DNA of 49,564 bases from Alcaligenaceae bacterium (GTDB taxonomy: Bacteria; Pseudomonadota; Gammaproteobacteria; Burkholderiales; Burkholderiaceae_B): the NCBI GenBank assembly GCA_029265795.1, contig JAJUGV010000011.1, positions 1 to 49,564 on the forward strand, in the 5' to 3' direction. Numbering within the stretch: the first letter of the stretch is position 1; each line of letters begins with the position of its first letter. The notes below the pieces were generated by a model, which was not told the DNA's origin, did not search any database, and was given only the letters and a program-made list of their open reading frames with translations. The translations under genes and the position numbers were made by a program. Below, piece after piece: positions 1 to 8,983 of the stretch.

Positions 1-800
1 GGAATCATCCCAAGAATCGCTCCAAGCCCGGAGCATCGAAGTGTGAGCCAACGATAGAACCAGGTGTCTTTCAATCCTTGCAACCATCCGGTGCCGAGAG
101 TGGAGCCCTTTTGGGCGATACTTTGATTTTTTCGTAGCAGGTCGCCAATTTCGGGGATGGCGAAAATTCCTAGTCCCACGATAACCAGGGGAATACCATC
201 CATCAAATAAAGCCAGCCGAAATCCATTCGGTACTCACCTGTAGCCGGGGCGGCGCCTACTGAACCCAAGGCAAGACCAGCTGCGCATGCAGCGACACCC
301 TTCGCCAGGCTCGTACCTGATAGAACTCCGACCATCGACAATCCGAACAGTGTGAGCATGAACAGTTCTGCCGCACCGAATGAAAGAATCAGTGGTCTTG
401 CGATGAGTACGCTGACTGTCAGTACAGCTGCGCCGAACAGTCCACCAAAAAGAGAGGCTGCAAATGCTGCACTTAATGCCCTTGCAGCTTGGCCTTGCTT
501 AGAAAGGGGGAAACCGTCAAGAATGGTGGCTTGGGATGCGCTCGAGCCTGGAATGCCCATGAGTACTGAGGCAAATGTGTCGGCAATCACGAGTATCGGC
601 AACATGCCGATTAGCATCGCTAGTGCAGACGTAGCATCCATGCCGTAAAGAAAAGGCAACAGGAGTGACATTCCAACAATGCCACCCAAGCCGGGCAGGA
701 TGCCTACCACTAGGCCGACAGTCACGCCGACCATCAGATAGGTCAAGTGCTGCAAGGTCGTGACAGTGCCAAAGGCGTCCAGAAGAGCGTCGACTATCAT
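1..800 (-). CDS. tctA: TctA-family large permease of a tripartite tricarboxylate transporter (3' end cut off)
   Basis: This gene reads leftwards from the ATG at 798-800 and is still open at the window edge, so about 266 N-terminal residues are visible. The family forms the large membrane subunit that imports carboxylic acids with a periplasmic binding protein. Two TctA hallmarks are visible: a glycine-rich GILPGLGGI segment around residue 33 and MGIPGSSASQATILDGFPL around residue 77. Several hydrophobic membrane segments follow. It lies downstream of tctC on the same strand, with 172 bp and a strong hairpin between them. No small-permease (tctB) gene lies between the two, so tctB must be beyond the left edge, elsewhere or absent. 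The Shine-Dalgarno is weak. The substrate cannot be told from sequence. Confidence 0.88.
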   Translation of the reverse strand, partial: MIVDALLDAFGTVTTLQHLTYLMVGVTVGLVVGILPGLGGIVGMSLLLPFLYGMDATSALAMLIGMLPILVIADTFASVLMGIPGSSASQATILDGFPLSKQGQAARALSAAFAASLFGGLFGAAVLTVSVLIARPLILSFGAAELFMLTLFGLSMVGVLSGTSLAKGVAACAAGLALGSVGAAPATGEYRMDFGWLYLMDGIPLVIVGLGIFAIPEIGDLLRKNQSIAQKGSTLGTGWLQGLKDTWFYRWLTLRCSGLGAILGMI

Positions 801-905
801 GTGTAAACCTGTTGAGTAGTGACGGCACGCGTCTAAACGCGCAGCCATCCAGGATCGCCGGCGGCTATTCGAATTATCTTTGTGCCGGCGTATCGAAATG
901 GAATA

Positions 906-945
906 AAACGCAGGAGCAACTACGTAATGAGTCGCTCCTGCGTTT
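906..945 (-). terminator. Hairpin terminator or attenuator between tctC and tctA
   Basis: Two perfect 12-bp arms (906-917 and 934-945) flank a 16-nt loop. Read on the minus strand, the hairpin is followed by TTTTATT, so it resembles a Rho-independent terminator just after tctC. Because tctA follows on the same strand without another gene, the likely role is partial termination, giving more binding protein than permease. A full stop with a separate tctA promoter is also possible. Confidence 0.6.
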
Positions 946-972
946 CACTTTGCCATGGCTTGCTTCAAGGGC

Positions 973-2076
973 TTAGAACTTCACGTTGTACTCTTGGGTA
1001 AGCAGCTCGCGCACCCACTTGCGAGCTTCCGGGCTGATGACGGTGGCGCTTTCGTAGACCCCCTTTACATCAGCGCCGACAACTTGCTGGTACTCACCCA
1101 GAATCTCGGCTTTTCCGGCAATTAGATCAGGGTCGGCAACAGCAGCGGCAAAGGCCTCACGATAGGCGGCTACGATTTCATCGGAAGTGCCTTGAGGCAA
1201 CATAGCCGGCTTTTGAGCGGCAAAGCCCGAGCCAAAGAAGGCCTTGTAGGCGTCGAATTCGAGCCCGGATGGAGCCTTGCCGTGAATCATTTCATAGGCT
1301 TCGACGAAATGCGGCAGATCGGGGAAGGTGGGGTCGCGTTGAACGTTGCCCTGAGCGTCGAGAGTCCCCCACGAGAACATGGGTACGGCATTACCCGCCT
1401 GCACCAGTGGCATGACGTTGGTAAGGTAGGCCGAGGAAGTCTGATAATCGATTGTGGCTTCGCCGCGTTCAAACGCTAGGCGGCCGTCGCCCCGGCCCGT
1501 CATACCGAATACATGGCGGACATTGAGCCCCAACAAACGGAACGCAAGCAACGGGATTAGATCCAGAGATGTGGCCCCTTGGCTGCCGTAGACCAACTCT
1601 TGATTCCCAAGTTTGCCGAGTTCCGATGCATCCTTAATGCCAAATTTGGCCGGCAGATACACCACACCACCCGTGGGCGAAACAATGACAGGACGCATAT
1701 CACGATATTCGTACTGCACGCGCGGGTCGCCCAAAAGATAAGGTATCTGAGTGGAGCCCGAAGTGCCGATGAATGTCAGGCCGTCCGGTCGTGCGCGGGC
1801 GGCAAACTGATTTGTGCCGGTGATGGAGCCGCCACCGGGTACGTTCCGAACGACGACATTGGGGTTACCTGGCAGATGCTTGCTGAGGAAGGGCGCATAG
1901 AAACGTGCCCAAACGTCTGACCCGCCCCCTTCAGAAAATGGAATCATCCACTGAATTGTTTTGCCGGAAAAATTGACGCTCTTATTGGCAAAGGCACGGG
2001 TCGCGGGGAAACTGCTTGCTACGGCTGTAGCGGCAATACTGGAGAGAAACGTGCGACGATCGAATGACTTACCCAT
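973..2076 (-). CDS. tctC: Bug/TctC-family periplasmic substrate-binding protein of a TTT transporter
   Basis: The 367-residue protein belongs to the Bug (TctC) family, which captures carboxylates in the periplasm for TctA/TctB. Residues 1-30 form a signal peptide with a twin-arginine core (DRRTFLSS), so export is probably by the Tat pathway. The mature part has the family features: IQWMIPFSEGGGSDVWAR near the start (the first ligand-binding loop) and a PGGGSITGTNQFA segment about 30 residues later. A good GGAG Shine-Dalgarno precedes the ATG. It starts only 54 bp after the last peptide-transporter ATPase gene, with no obvious terminator, so it may share that operon. The ligand is unknown. Confidence 0.9.
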   Translation of the reverse strand: MGKSFDRRTFLSSIAATAVASSFPATRAFANKSVNFSGKTIQWMIPFSEGGGSDVWARFYAPFLSKHLPGNPNVVVRNVPGGGSITGTNQFAARARPDGLTFIGTSGSTQIPYLLGDPRVQYEYRDMRPVIVSPTGGVVYLPAKFGIKDASELGKLGNQELVYGSQGATSLDLIPLLAFRLLGLNVRHVFGMTGRGDGRLAFERGEATIDYQTSSAYLTNVMPLVQAGNAVPMFSWGTLDAQGNVQRDPTFPDLPHFVEAYEMIHGKAPSGLEFDAYKAFFGSGFAAQKPAMLPQGTSDEIVAAYREAFAAAVADPDLIAGKAEILGEYQQVVGADVKGVYESATVISPEARKWVRELLTQEYNVKF

Positions 2077-2130
2077 GTAATATTGTCTCCTTAATAATAA
2101 TTATTTGTTACGCATGGGACTTGTAGTCTA

Positions 2131-3129
2131 TCACTTTCCTAGCCAGCCTTCCTTTATGCCATGGCAGGCGACTTGAGTGGGGCCGTCATTTATCGTGGCC
2201 GGCATGTGCTGACGACAAATGTCTCGCGCGTGGGGGCAGCGAGGATGAAAAGGGCAGCCCGAGGGTGGATTCAGCGGATTGGGGACCTCGCCCGCGACAG
2301 GAATTCTGCGTTGCCCTGTGCCTGCTGGGTCGGGGATGGCTGAAAGCAGCATGCGGGTGTAAGGGTGCCGGGGGCGGGAAAAGAGGGCATCCCTAGGTGC
2401 CAGCTCGACAATGCGCCCCAGGTACATGACGGCGACCCGATCCGCCACGTGATGTACGACGGCAAGGTTGTGCGATATGAAAAGATAGGTCAACCCCAGG
2501 TCTTGCTGAAGCTTCTTCATCAGGTTCAGTACCTGCGCTTGAACTGACACATCAAGAGCAGACGTGGGTTCGTCGCACACCAGGAATTCCGGGCGTGCGG
2601 CCAATGCCCTGGCGATGGATATCCGTTGCCGCTGCCCGCCTGAAAACTGATGGGGATAGCGGTTGCGGTCGGTTGGAGAAAGGCCCACTTGCTGGAGCAA
2701 GGCGTCGACACGTTCGTCACGTTCGGCCTGAGTCATTTTGCCATGTACCTTTAGGGGCTCAGCAATGATGCGTGCCACGCGCCAGCGGGGGTTGAGGCTG
2801 GCGTAGGGATCTTGAAAAATCATTTGCAGGCGTTGCCACAGCTGCTTACCTTCGCGAGAGCGCAGCATCGAGACGGGCTGTCCGTCGAATTCGATATGCC
2901 CGCTCGACGGGGTGTACAGCCCTACCAGCAAGCGTGCAACAGTTGATTTACCACAACCCGACTCACCCACTAGGGCCAGAGTCTCCCCTTTTTCGACAGT
3001 GAAGGACACCCCATTGACTGCTTTCAGGTGGGTTCGAGGTCGACGCTTCAGGACTCGCTCCAGCCACGGGCGCGAGACATCGAACCAGCAGCTGGCATCT
3101 TGGACCTTCACCAAAGATTTAGTTGTCAT
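2131..3129 (-). CDS. Oligopeptide/dipeptide ABC transporter ATPase, DppF/OppF type
   Basis: This 332-residue protein is the second of two cytoplasmic ATPases that power a peptide/nickel-class ABC importer. Walker A (GESGCGKST) is at 55-63, the signature FSGGQRQR begins near 162, and Walker B (LVCDEP) is near 183-188. The C-terminal CPFHPRCPHA cysteine segment is the oligopeptide-ATPase extension that marks this subfamily. Its ATG overlaps the stop of the partner ATPase gene by four bases (ATGA at 3126-3129), implying translational coupling. The substrate is not decided by sequence: members move peptides, glutathione, opines, sugars or nickel. Confidence 0.93.
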   Translation of the reverse strand: MTTKSLVKVQDASCWFDVSRPWLERVLKRRPRTHLKAVNGVSFTVEKGETLALVGESGCGKSTVARLLVGLYTPSSGHIEFDGQPVSMLRSREGKQLWQRLQMIFQDPYASLNPRWRVARIIAEPLKVHGKMTQAERDERVDALLQQVGLSPTDRNRYPHQFSGGQRQRISIARALAARPEFLVCDEPTSALDVSVQAQVLNLMKKLQQDLGLTYLFISHNLAVVHHVADRVAVMYLGRIVELAPRDALFSRPRHPYTRMLLSAIPDPAGTGQRRIPVAGEVPNPLNPPSGCPFHPRCPHARDICRQHMPATINDGPTQVACHGIKEGWLGK

Positions 3130-4109
3130 TTTCGTGCCCCCGTGTCGTGCAGCCAGCAGGCGGCCATACTATTTCCGGCCTCAAGGAGCTCCGGCCGTTC
3201 GGACAGACAGCGCGCCATGCGGTGAGGACAGCGGGGATTGAACGCGCAGCCGGGCGGGATGGCGTTCAAGCGAGGCATACTTCCGTCGATCTGAGCCAGA
3301 AATTCCGTAGTTCGATGAATCGACGGAATGGATTCCATAAGCCCCCTTGTGTATGGGTGCTGCGGGTCACCGATTACATTCGACACGGGGCCGATTTCAG
3401 CGATACGTCCGGCGTACATGACTGCAACGCGATCGGCCGTTTCTGCTATGACGCCCATATCGTGGGTGATGAGCATGACCGCAGCGCCGCGTTCCCGACA
3501 CAGCGTCTTGAGCAGATCAATGATTTGCGCCTGAATGGATACATCCAGAGCCGTGGTGGGTTCGTCGGCCACAATGAGTCGCGGCTCGGCGGCCAATGCG
3601 AGCGCGATTACGACGCGCTGTCGCATGCCACCGGAAAACTGATGCGGGTAGTGGTCGATCCGTTGGGCGGCAGCGGGAATGCCGGTCGATTCCAGCAACT
3701 CAATCGCCCGGCTGCGTGCTTGCGTAGGCGTTAAAGGCAAGTGGGTGACGATGGTTTCAACCAATTGCCGGCCCACTGTGTAGAGCGGATTCAAGGAGGT
3801 CAATGGATCTTGAAAAATTGCACCGATCTCCCTACCTCGAATACGCCGCATGGCGTCTTCAGGCAATGTATCGATGCGCCGTCCATCAAGCAGTATTTCA
3901 CCCTTGGTAATGCGCCCCGGAGGATCAAGCAGGCCGATAATTGCCGATCCAGTAAGGGATTTCCCGGCCCCTGATTCTCCGACCACCCCCAGCACTTCAC
4001 CCATGTTGATCTGCAATGAAACATCGTCTAGCGCAGTCAGCACGCCGCGGCGCGTATGAAATTCGACGCGCAGATTGCGGACATCCAAAAGGGGCATAGA
4101 AGCAGACAT
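3126..4109 (-). CDS. Oligopeptide/dipeptide ABC transporter ATPase, DppD/OppD type
   Basis: The protein has 327 residues. Walker A (GESGAGKS) is at 44-51, the signature FSGGMRQR at 158-165 and Walker B (LIVADEP) around 178-184. The C-terminal PPGCAFNPRCPHRM segment is the oligo_HPY-type tail. It would pair with the DppF-like protein as a heterodimeric motor under the two permeases. One base separates it from the upstream permease gene, and it overlaps the next gene by four bases, so all five genes form one operon. Confidence 0.93.
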   Translation of the reverse strand: MSASMPLLDVRNLRVEFHTRRGVLTALDDVSLQINMGEVLGVVGESGAGKSLTGSAIIGLLDPPGRITKGEILLDGRRIDTLPEDAMRRIRGREIGAIFQDPLTSLNPLYTVGRQLVETIVTHLPLTPTQARSRAIELLESTGIPAAAQRIDHYPHQFSGGMRQRVVIALALAAEPRLIVADEPTTALDVSIQAQIIDLLKTLCRERGAAVMLITHDMGVIAETADRVAVMYAGRIAEIGPVSNVIGDPQHPYTRGLMESIPSIHRTTEFLAQIDGSMPRLNAIPPGCAFNPRCPHRMARCLSERPELLEAGNSMAACWLHDTGARK

Positions 4110-4110
4110 A

Positions 4111-5025
4111 TCAGTTGAGTCGGGGGTTCAGGGCGTCGCGCAGCCAGTCGCCCAGCAGGTTCACAGAAAGGACGAGTAGCACAAGTGCGACCCCTGGAAA
4201 GATGGTGATCCACCATTCCCCGGAGAAAAGAAAATCGTTTCCGACACGGATCAACGTGCCGAGGGACGGAGAAGTGGGAGGGACGCCAACTCCTAGGAAT
4301 GAAAGTGTGGCCTCGGTGATGATGGCGGTGGCCAGGTGTACGGTAGCCAGTACCAGCACAGGCCCGAGCACATTCGGCAAAACATGTTGGAAGAGGATGG
4401 CCGAGGACGGTACCCCGGTGACTCGCGCGGCCTGGACATACTCGCGGTTCTTCTCGACCAGTGTTGAGCCTCGGACAGTGCGAGCATATTGTGGCCAGCC
4501 TGCCAGTGCGATGGCGCCGATCAGTACCGGGAAGGCCAGATTTTCCAGAAGATGAGCGGGAACAGCGGCCCGCACTACACCATCGATCAGCAGCGCGATG
4601 AGAATAGCGGGAAACGACAGCTGAACATCAGCCACCCGCATGATGAAGGCATCCAGCCTGCCGCCGGCATAACCTGAGACGAGGCCCAATATGACGCCGA
4701 TCACCATGGCCAGCACCACCGACGCTACGCCGATGAAGAGCGACACACGCATGCCGTAGAGCAGCGAGGAATACAGATCGCGCCCTTGGCTGTCTGTTCC
4801 TAACAAATAGTGGGGGTTGCCTCCATCCATCCATATGGGCGGCGTCAGAGCGTCGATCAGGTTGATGGATGCGAGATCGAATGGGTTATGGGGTGCGACC
4901 CAGTCTGCGCCCAGTGAGCCGATGAGCAGCAGCAAAAGAATGATGCTGGCTACAACGGCAATGTGGGAACTGCGCCATGCATAGGCAAGGTCGCTGTCCC
5001 ATAGTTGAAATAGCCTGCGACGCAT
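4111..5025 (-). CDS. Peptide-type ABC transporter permease, DppC/OppC type
   Basis: This 304-residue inner-membrane permease has a cytoplasmic N-terminus, a first membrane helix near residues 25-45 and then the BPD_transp_1 core of about five further helices. The periplasmic insertion with GTDSQGRDLYSSLLYGMRVSL is characteristic of DppC/OppC proteins. The EAA loop that docks on the ATPases is visible (REYVQAARVTGVPSSAILF...LPN). Its ATG directly abuts the stop codon of the preceding permease gene. Confidence 0.93.
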   Translation of the reverse strand: MRRRLFQLWDSDLAYAWRSSHIAVVASIILLLLLIGSLGADWVAPHNPFDLASINLIDALTPPIWMDGGNPHYLLGTDSQGRDLYSSLLYGMRVSLFIGVASVVLAMVIGVILGLVSGYAGGRLDAFIMRVADVQLSFPAILIALLIDGVVRAAVPAHLLENLAFPVLIGAIALAGWPQYARTVRGSTLVEKNREYVQAARVTGVPSSAILFQHVLPNVLGPVLVLATVHLATAIITEATLSFLGVGVPPTSPSLGTLIRVGNDFLFSGEWWITIFPGVALVLLVLSVNLLGDWLRDALNPRLN

Positions 5026-6006
5026 TTAAAGAGCTCCTGTGCGCGCGACACGCAGGCGCGGATCCACAACGTAGTACAGCATGTCCACCACTAGATTGAT
5101 GACGACGAATATCAGGGCAATCAGGCAGAGGTATGCGGCCATGACAGGAATATCGGCGAATTGCACCGCCTGAATGAACAGGAGCCCCATGCCTGGCCAC
5201 TGGAATACGGTCTCAGTGACAATGGCAAAGGCGATGATGCCACCCAACTGCAAGCCGGTAATGGTGATCACCGGGACGAGTGTGTTCTTCAGGGCGTGCC
5301 CAAAATGGATAGCCCGGCGAGAAAGGCCGCGGGCGCGGGCGAATTTTATGTAGTCCTGGCGTAAGACCTCGAGCATTTCGGAGCGGACCAGTCGCAGGAT
5401 AAGTGTGAGTTGAAAGAGCGACAAGGTAATGGCGGGCAAAATCAGGTGACGCCAGCCGTCTGCTGTGAGCATTCCCGTGCTCCACCAGCCGATTTGTATC
5501 GTTTCACCGCGACCATAGCTGGGCAGCCAGCCTAGCATGACGGCGAAGATCAGTATCAGCAGGATGCCGATCAGGAAGGTGGGCAACGATACGCCTATCA
5601 GAGATAAGGTCAATATCAGCTGGGAAAGCCGCGAATGGCGGTTAAGGGCCGTATAAACACCCAGCGGCAGCCCGACGATGAGGGCCAGGCCCGCAGCTAC
5701 CATCGAGAGTTCCACCGTAGCCGGCAGTCGTTCGGCTAACAAGGTAGAGACCTTCTGCCCCTGGCGCAACGACAAGCCGAAATCCCCGTGTACGGCGTTG
5801 CCGACGAATCGTGCGAACTGCACAGGCGCCGGTTGATCGAGTCCAAGCTGTTGGCGAAGCTCAATGCGATCTTGCTGGGTCGCATCCTGGCCGAGCATGA
5901 TCGTGACGGGGTCACCCACATACTGGAATAGGACGAATGCGATCAGGGCGACTGATAACATGACGCCGACTGCCTGGAGCAGTCGGCGCAGGATGAAGAA
6001 CACCAT
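5026..6006 (-). CDS. Peptide-type ABC transporter permease, DppB/OppB type
   Basis: The protein has 326 residues and six predicted membrane helices. It begins with the N-terminal helix typical of DppB (ILRRLLQAVGVMLSVALIAF), followed by a periplasmic segment (GDPVTIMLGQDATQQDRIELRQ). The ATPase-docking EAA loop is visible as YIKFARARGLSRRAIHFGHAL. It lies 17 bp after the binding-protein gene, in the order A-B-C-D-F usual for dpp operons. Confidence 0.93.
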   Translation of the reverse strand: MVFFILRRLLQAVGVMLSVALIAFVLFQYVGDPVTIMLGQDATQQDRIELRQQLGLDQPAPVQFARFVGNAVHGDFGLSLRQGQKVSTLLAERLPATVELSMVAAGLALIVGLPLGVYTALNRHSRLSQLILTLSLIGVSLPTFLIGILLILIFAVMLGWLPSYGRGETIQIGWWSTGMLTADGWRHLILPAITLSLFQLTLILRLVRSEMLEVLRQDYIKFARARGLSRRAIHFGHALKNTLVPVITITGLQLGGIIAFAIVTETVFQWPGMGLLFIQAVQFADIPVMAAYLCLIALIFVVINLVVDMLYYVVDPRLRVARTGAL

Positions 6007-6023
6007 ACGGAATCAGCGTTGCG

Positions 6024-7595
6024 TTAGTCGATGGTCACCCATTCCATCGTGAGCCGGTTATCGGCGCGATGTACGACGTTAACGTTCTTTCGCATGGCCC
6101 AGGGAATGACCTGGTCGTGTAGTGGAATATGCCCGAACTCCTGGGCGTGAATCGAAAGTGCCTTCCGGATTGCCTCGGTACGTTTTGCATCATCGGTTTC
6201 GGTCTTGACCTGATCGATGAGTTTGTCGACTTCCGGATTGGAATAGCCACCGTAGTTGAACGAGCCGTCTGCGCCGTCGCCCTTACTGCGAATCAGGCTC
6301 TGAAGGGTATAGAGCGCATCAAAAGTAGGGACGCCCCAGCCGAATAGATAGGCGCTGGTGTCGAAGCTCTGTACCTTCGGGAAATAGGTGGCACGCGGCA
6401 TGGCGTTGAGCTGGGCCTTCACACCAATGCGAGCCCACATGGCCACGATGGCCTGACAGATGGCCTCGTCGTTGATATAGCGATTATTGGGACAGTCGAG
6501 CGTGAAATTCAGCTTGTTTTCGTAACCCGCTTCTTTCAGAAGGGCCTTCGCTTTTTCGGGGTCGTAGGACTCACGTTTGGCCAGTTCTTCAGACCAACCG
6601 TTGACCTGCGGAGCGATCATGGTGCCGGTGGGAGCGGAGAGCCCACGCATGACTGCTTTTTTGAGTGCCTCTACGTCGATGGCGCGATACAGGGCTTCGC
6701 GAACCCTTACATCAGAAAATGGGTTCTCGCCTTTCAGTGACGAATATTTGAGTTCCGGGCTCTTTTGGTCGAGACCAATATAAATGGTGCGGTATTCATT
6801 ACCTTCCACGACCTTTGCCTGCTGGCGTAGGCGCTCAAGGTCTTGTGCGGCCGGATCGAGAATGAAATCGACTTCGCCGGAAAGCAGGGCAGCCGTGCGG
6901 GTGGCGCTTTGCTTGATGGGGGTATAGGTGACGCGTGTCACATTACCTTTCTTGTTCGCCGCACCCCACCAGTCGGGATTTTCTTCAAATACAGTACGTA
7001 CATCGACTTCGCGGGACACCAGTTTGTAGGGGCCGGTGCCGTTCGCGTTGCGCGATGAGTAGGTTTCCTCTTGTTTGGAGAAATCTTGCGGCGCAGTCGC
7101 ATTGTGCTTTTCAGCCCAGTCGCGGTTCATGATGAACACGTTAGTCAGCTGGCGCAGCAGCACTGGGTTCGGCCCTTCCGTTTCGATCTCGACGGTGTTA
7201 GGGCCGGCTTCGCGAACGTCTTTGATGCCGTTTACGTAGGCTTTGAAATTAGAGGTGGGCGCCATGGCGCGCTTGATGGAAAAGACCACGTCGTCCGCCT
7301 CGAAGGGCGTGCCGTCATGAAATTTCACGTTCTCGCGCAGGGTGAAGCGCCATACGGTGGGGCTGGTTTGCTCCCAAGCAGTGGCCAGACCAGGTACAAG
7401 TTCGAATTCTTGGTTGTACTGAACCAGCGGTTCGTATACGTAGCTGGAAGCCGCGATGGTCAGCCCTTCGTTCTGTGCGTGGGGATCAAGTGTCAGGATA
7501 TCGCCCTGACTCGCCCAATGAAAAGGCTTAGCTTGGGAAGACAGCGGCAAAAACAGGGCGGCGGCCATAGCCGTGGCGAGTAGCGTGCGTCGCAT
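6024..7595 (-). CDS. ABC transporter substrate-binding protein, family 5 (DppA/OppA type)
   Basis: This is the first gene of the five-gene importer. The 523-residue protein starts with a Sec signal peptide (cleavage probably after LSSQA, near residue 22). The body has SBP_bac_5 features: ILTLDPHAQNEG, VYEPLVQYNQEFELVPGLATAW, and the motif FTLRENVKFHDGTPFEADDV. Family members bind peptides, glutathione or related solutes. No specificity can be assigned. The start is supported by the signal peptide. The 182 bp upstream are shared with a divergent CoA-transferase gene and should hold the promoter. Confidence 0.92.
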   Translation of the reverse strand: MRRTLLATAMAAALFLPLSSQAKPFHWASQGDILTLDPHAQNEGLTIAASSYVYEPLVQYNQEFELVPGLATAWEQTSPTVWRFTLRENVKFHDGTPFEADDVVFSIKRAMAPTSNFKAYVNGIKDVREAGPNTVEIETEGPNPVLLRQLTNVFIMNRDWAEKHNATAPQDFSKQEETYSSRNANGTGPYKLVSREVDVRTVFEENPDWWGAANKKGNVTRVTYTPIKQSATRTAALLSGEVDFILDPAAQDLERLRQQAKVVEGNEYRTIYIGLDQKSPELKYSSLKGENPFSDVRVREALYRAIDVEALKKAVMRGLSAPTGTMIAPQVNGWSEELAKRESYDPEKAKALLKEAGYENKLNFTLDCPNNRYINDEAICQAIVAMWARIGVKAQLNAMPRATYFPKVQSFDTSAYLFGWGVPTFDALYTLQSLIRSKGDGADGSFNYGGYSNPEVDKLIDQVKTETDDAKRTEAIRKALSIHAQEFGHIPLHDQVIPWAMRKNVNVVHRADNRLTMEWVTID

Positions 7596-7777
7596 GTCAT
7601 TTCCTTACTTGATGTTAGATGATGCGAATATAGGGACACGTCAGCAGAGGGTCAAGCATGTGTTTATACCTAGAAGTCATGCGGGCTCGTTCCGGGTGCA
7701 GCAACAGCTGTTTTCCGCAGGTCGCCATGCTATTGTTGCACTAGCGTAATGACCACCACATAACTAGGAATAAAACA

Positions 7778-8983
7778 GTGAGTGAACGTAAAGCCCCTCT
7801 TGATGGAATAAGAGTCCTGGATCTGTCCCGTGTGCTTGCCGGCCCATGGTGCAGCCAGAATTTGGCCGACTTGGGGGCGGATGTGATCAAGGTGGAGCGG
7901 CCCGGCACAGGAGACGATACGCGCGGCTGGGGGCCACCCTATCTAAAAGATTCCGAAGGGAAAGATACCTCCGAGGCGGCCTATTTTCTCAGTACCAATC
8001 GCAACAAGCGCTCAATCGCCATTGATATCGCTACGGCGGAAGGCGCTGAGTTGGTACGGCAGATCGCCGTCCACTGCGATATTCTCATCGAAAACTTCAA
8101 GGTTGGCGGCTTGAGGAAGTACGGGCTGGATTACGAGCGGATTAAGGAAATCAACCCACGCCTGATCTATTGCTCCATCACGGGATTCGGACAGACGGGG
8201 CCTAAAGCATCACTGCCTGGCTACGATTTCATGATTCAGGGTATGGGCGGCCTGATGAGCATTACCGGCGAGCGGGACGACCTGCCCGGTGGCGGGCCTC
8301 AGAAGGCGGGGGTGGCGGTCACCGATCTGTTTACCGGTATGTACGCTACCATTGCTGTGCTCGGTGCTCTTCAGGAACGGCATCGCAGTGGCTTAGGCCA
8401 GCATATCGACTTGGCTTTGCTGGACTGCCATGTGGCCATGTTGGCAAACCAGACACTTAACTACATGACCTCTGGCGTCGCCCCGGTACGCGCCGGCAAT
8501 GCGCATCAGAATGTCGTGCCTTATCAGGTATTTGCCGCCAGTGACGGCCATTTGATCGTCGCGGTGGGCAACGACGGGCAGTACCGGGCATATTGCCAGG
8601 TGTTGGGCCGTCCCGATCTGGCGTCACACCCCGATTACGCAACTAACAGCTTGCGACTCGTTAACCGTAAGTCGCTGATTCCTGAACTCGAATCCATCAT
8701 GAAGACGCGGAAGCGCGACGAATGGATCGAAGCTCTGCAAAAGGCTGGGGTACCGTGCGGGCCGATCAACAATATCAAGCAGGTGTTCGAGGACCCCCAG
8801 GTGCAGGCACGAGAGCTCTGGCGCACCATTCCGCATCCTTTGGCCGGTACTACACCGACGACCGCCAACCCGATCCGCTATTCCGAGACTCCCATCCAGT
8901 ACCGGATGGCGCCGCCGCTGCTTGGCCAGCATACCGAGCAAATCCTGGAAGAGCTGGGTTTGAAAAGCCCACAGGAAGGCTAG
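7778..8983 (+). CDS. CaiB/BaiF (class III) CoA-transferase
   Basis: The 401-residue protein begins with the family signature LDGIRVLDLSRVLAGPWCSQNLADLGADV, broken here as residues 8-36, and contains ENFKVGGLRKYGLDY and LIYCSITGFGQTGP. Asp183 in VTDLFTG matches the catalytic aspartate of formyl-CoA transferase-like enzymes. These proteins move CoA between acyl groups such as succinyl, formyl or crotonobetainyl. The start is GTG with AGGA nine bases upstream. It converges with the acyl-CoA dehydrogenase gene and overlaps it by four bases, which suggests a shared pathway. The acyl substrate is unknown. Confidence 0.92.
   Translation: MSERKAPLDGIRVLDLSRVLAGPWCSQNLADLGADVIKVERPGTGDDTRGWGPPYLKDSEGKDTSEAAYFLSTNRNKRSIAIDIATAEGAELVRQIAVHCDILIENFKVGGLRKYGLDYERIKEINPRLIYCSITGFGQTGPKASLPGYDFMIQGMGGLMSITGERDDLPGGGPQKAGVAVTDLFTGMYATIAVLGALQERHRSGLGQHIDLALLDCHVAMLANQTLNYMTSGVAPVRAGNAHQNVVPYQVFAASDGHLIVAVGNDGQYRAYCQVLGRPDLASHPDYATNSLRLVNRKSLIPELESIMKTRKRDEWIEALQKAGVPCGPINNIKQVFEDPQVQARELWRTIPHPLAGTTPTTANPIRYSETPIQYRMAPPLLGQHTEQILEELGLKSPQEG

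Noticed and set aside
7735-7777. TTGCAC...ATAACT as a promoter for the CoA-transferase gene
   Set aside because: Transcription would start after the AGGA ribosome binding site at 7765-7768, removing it from the mRNA.
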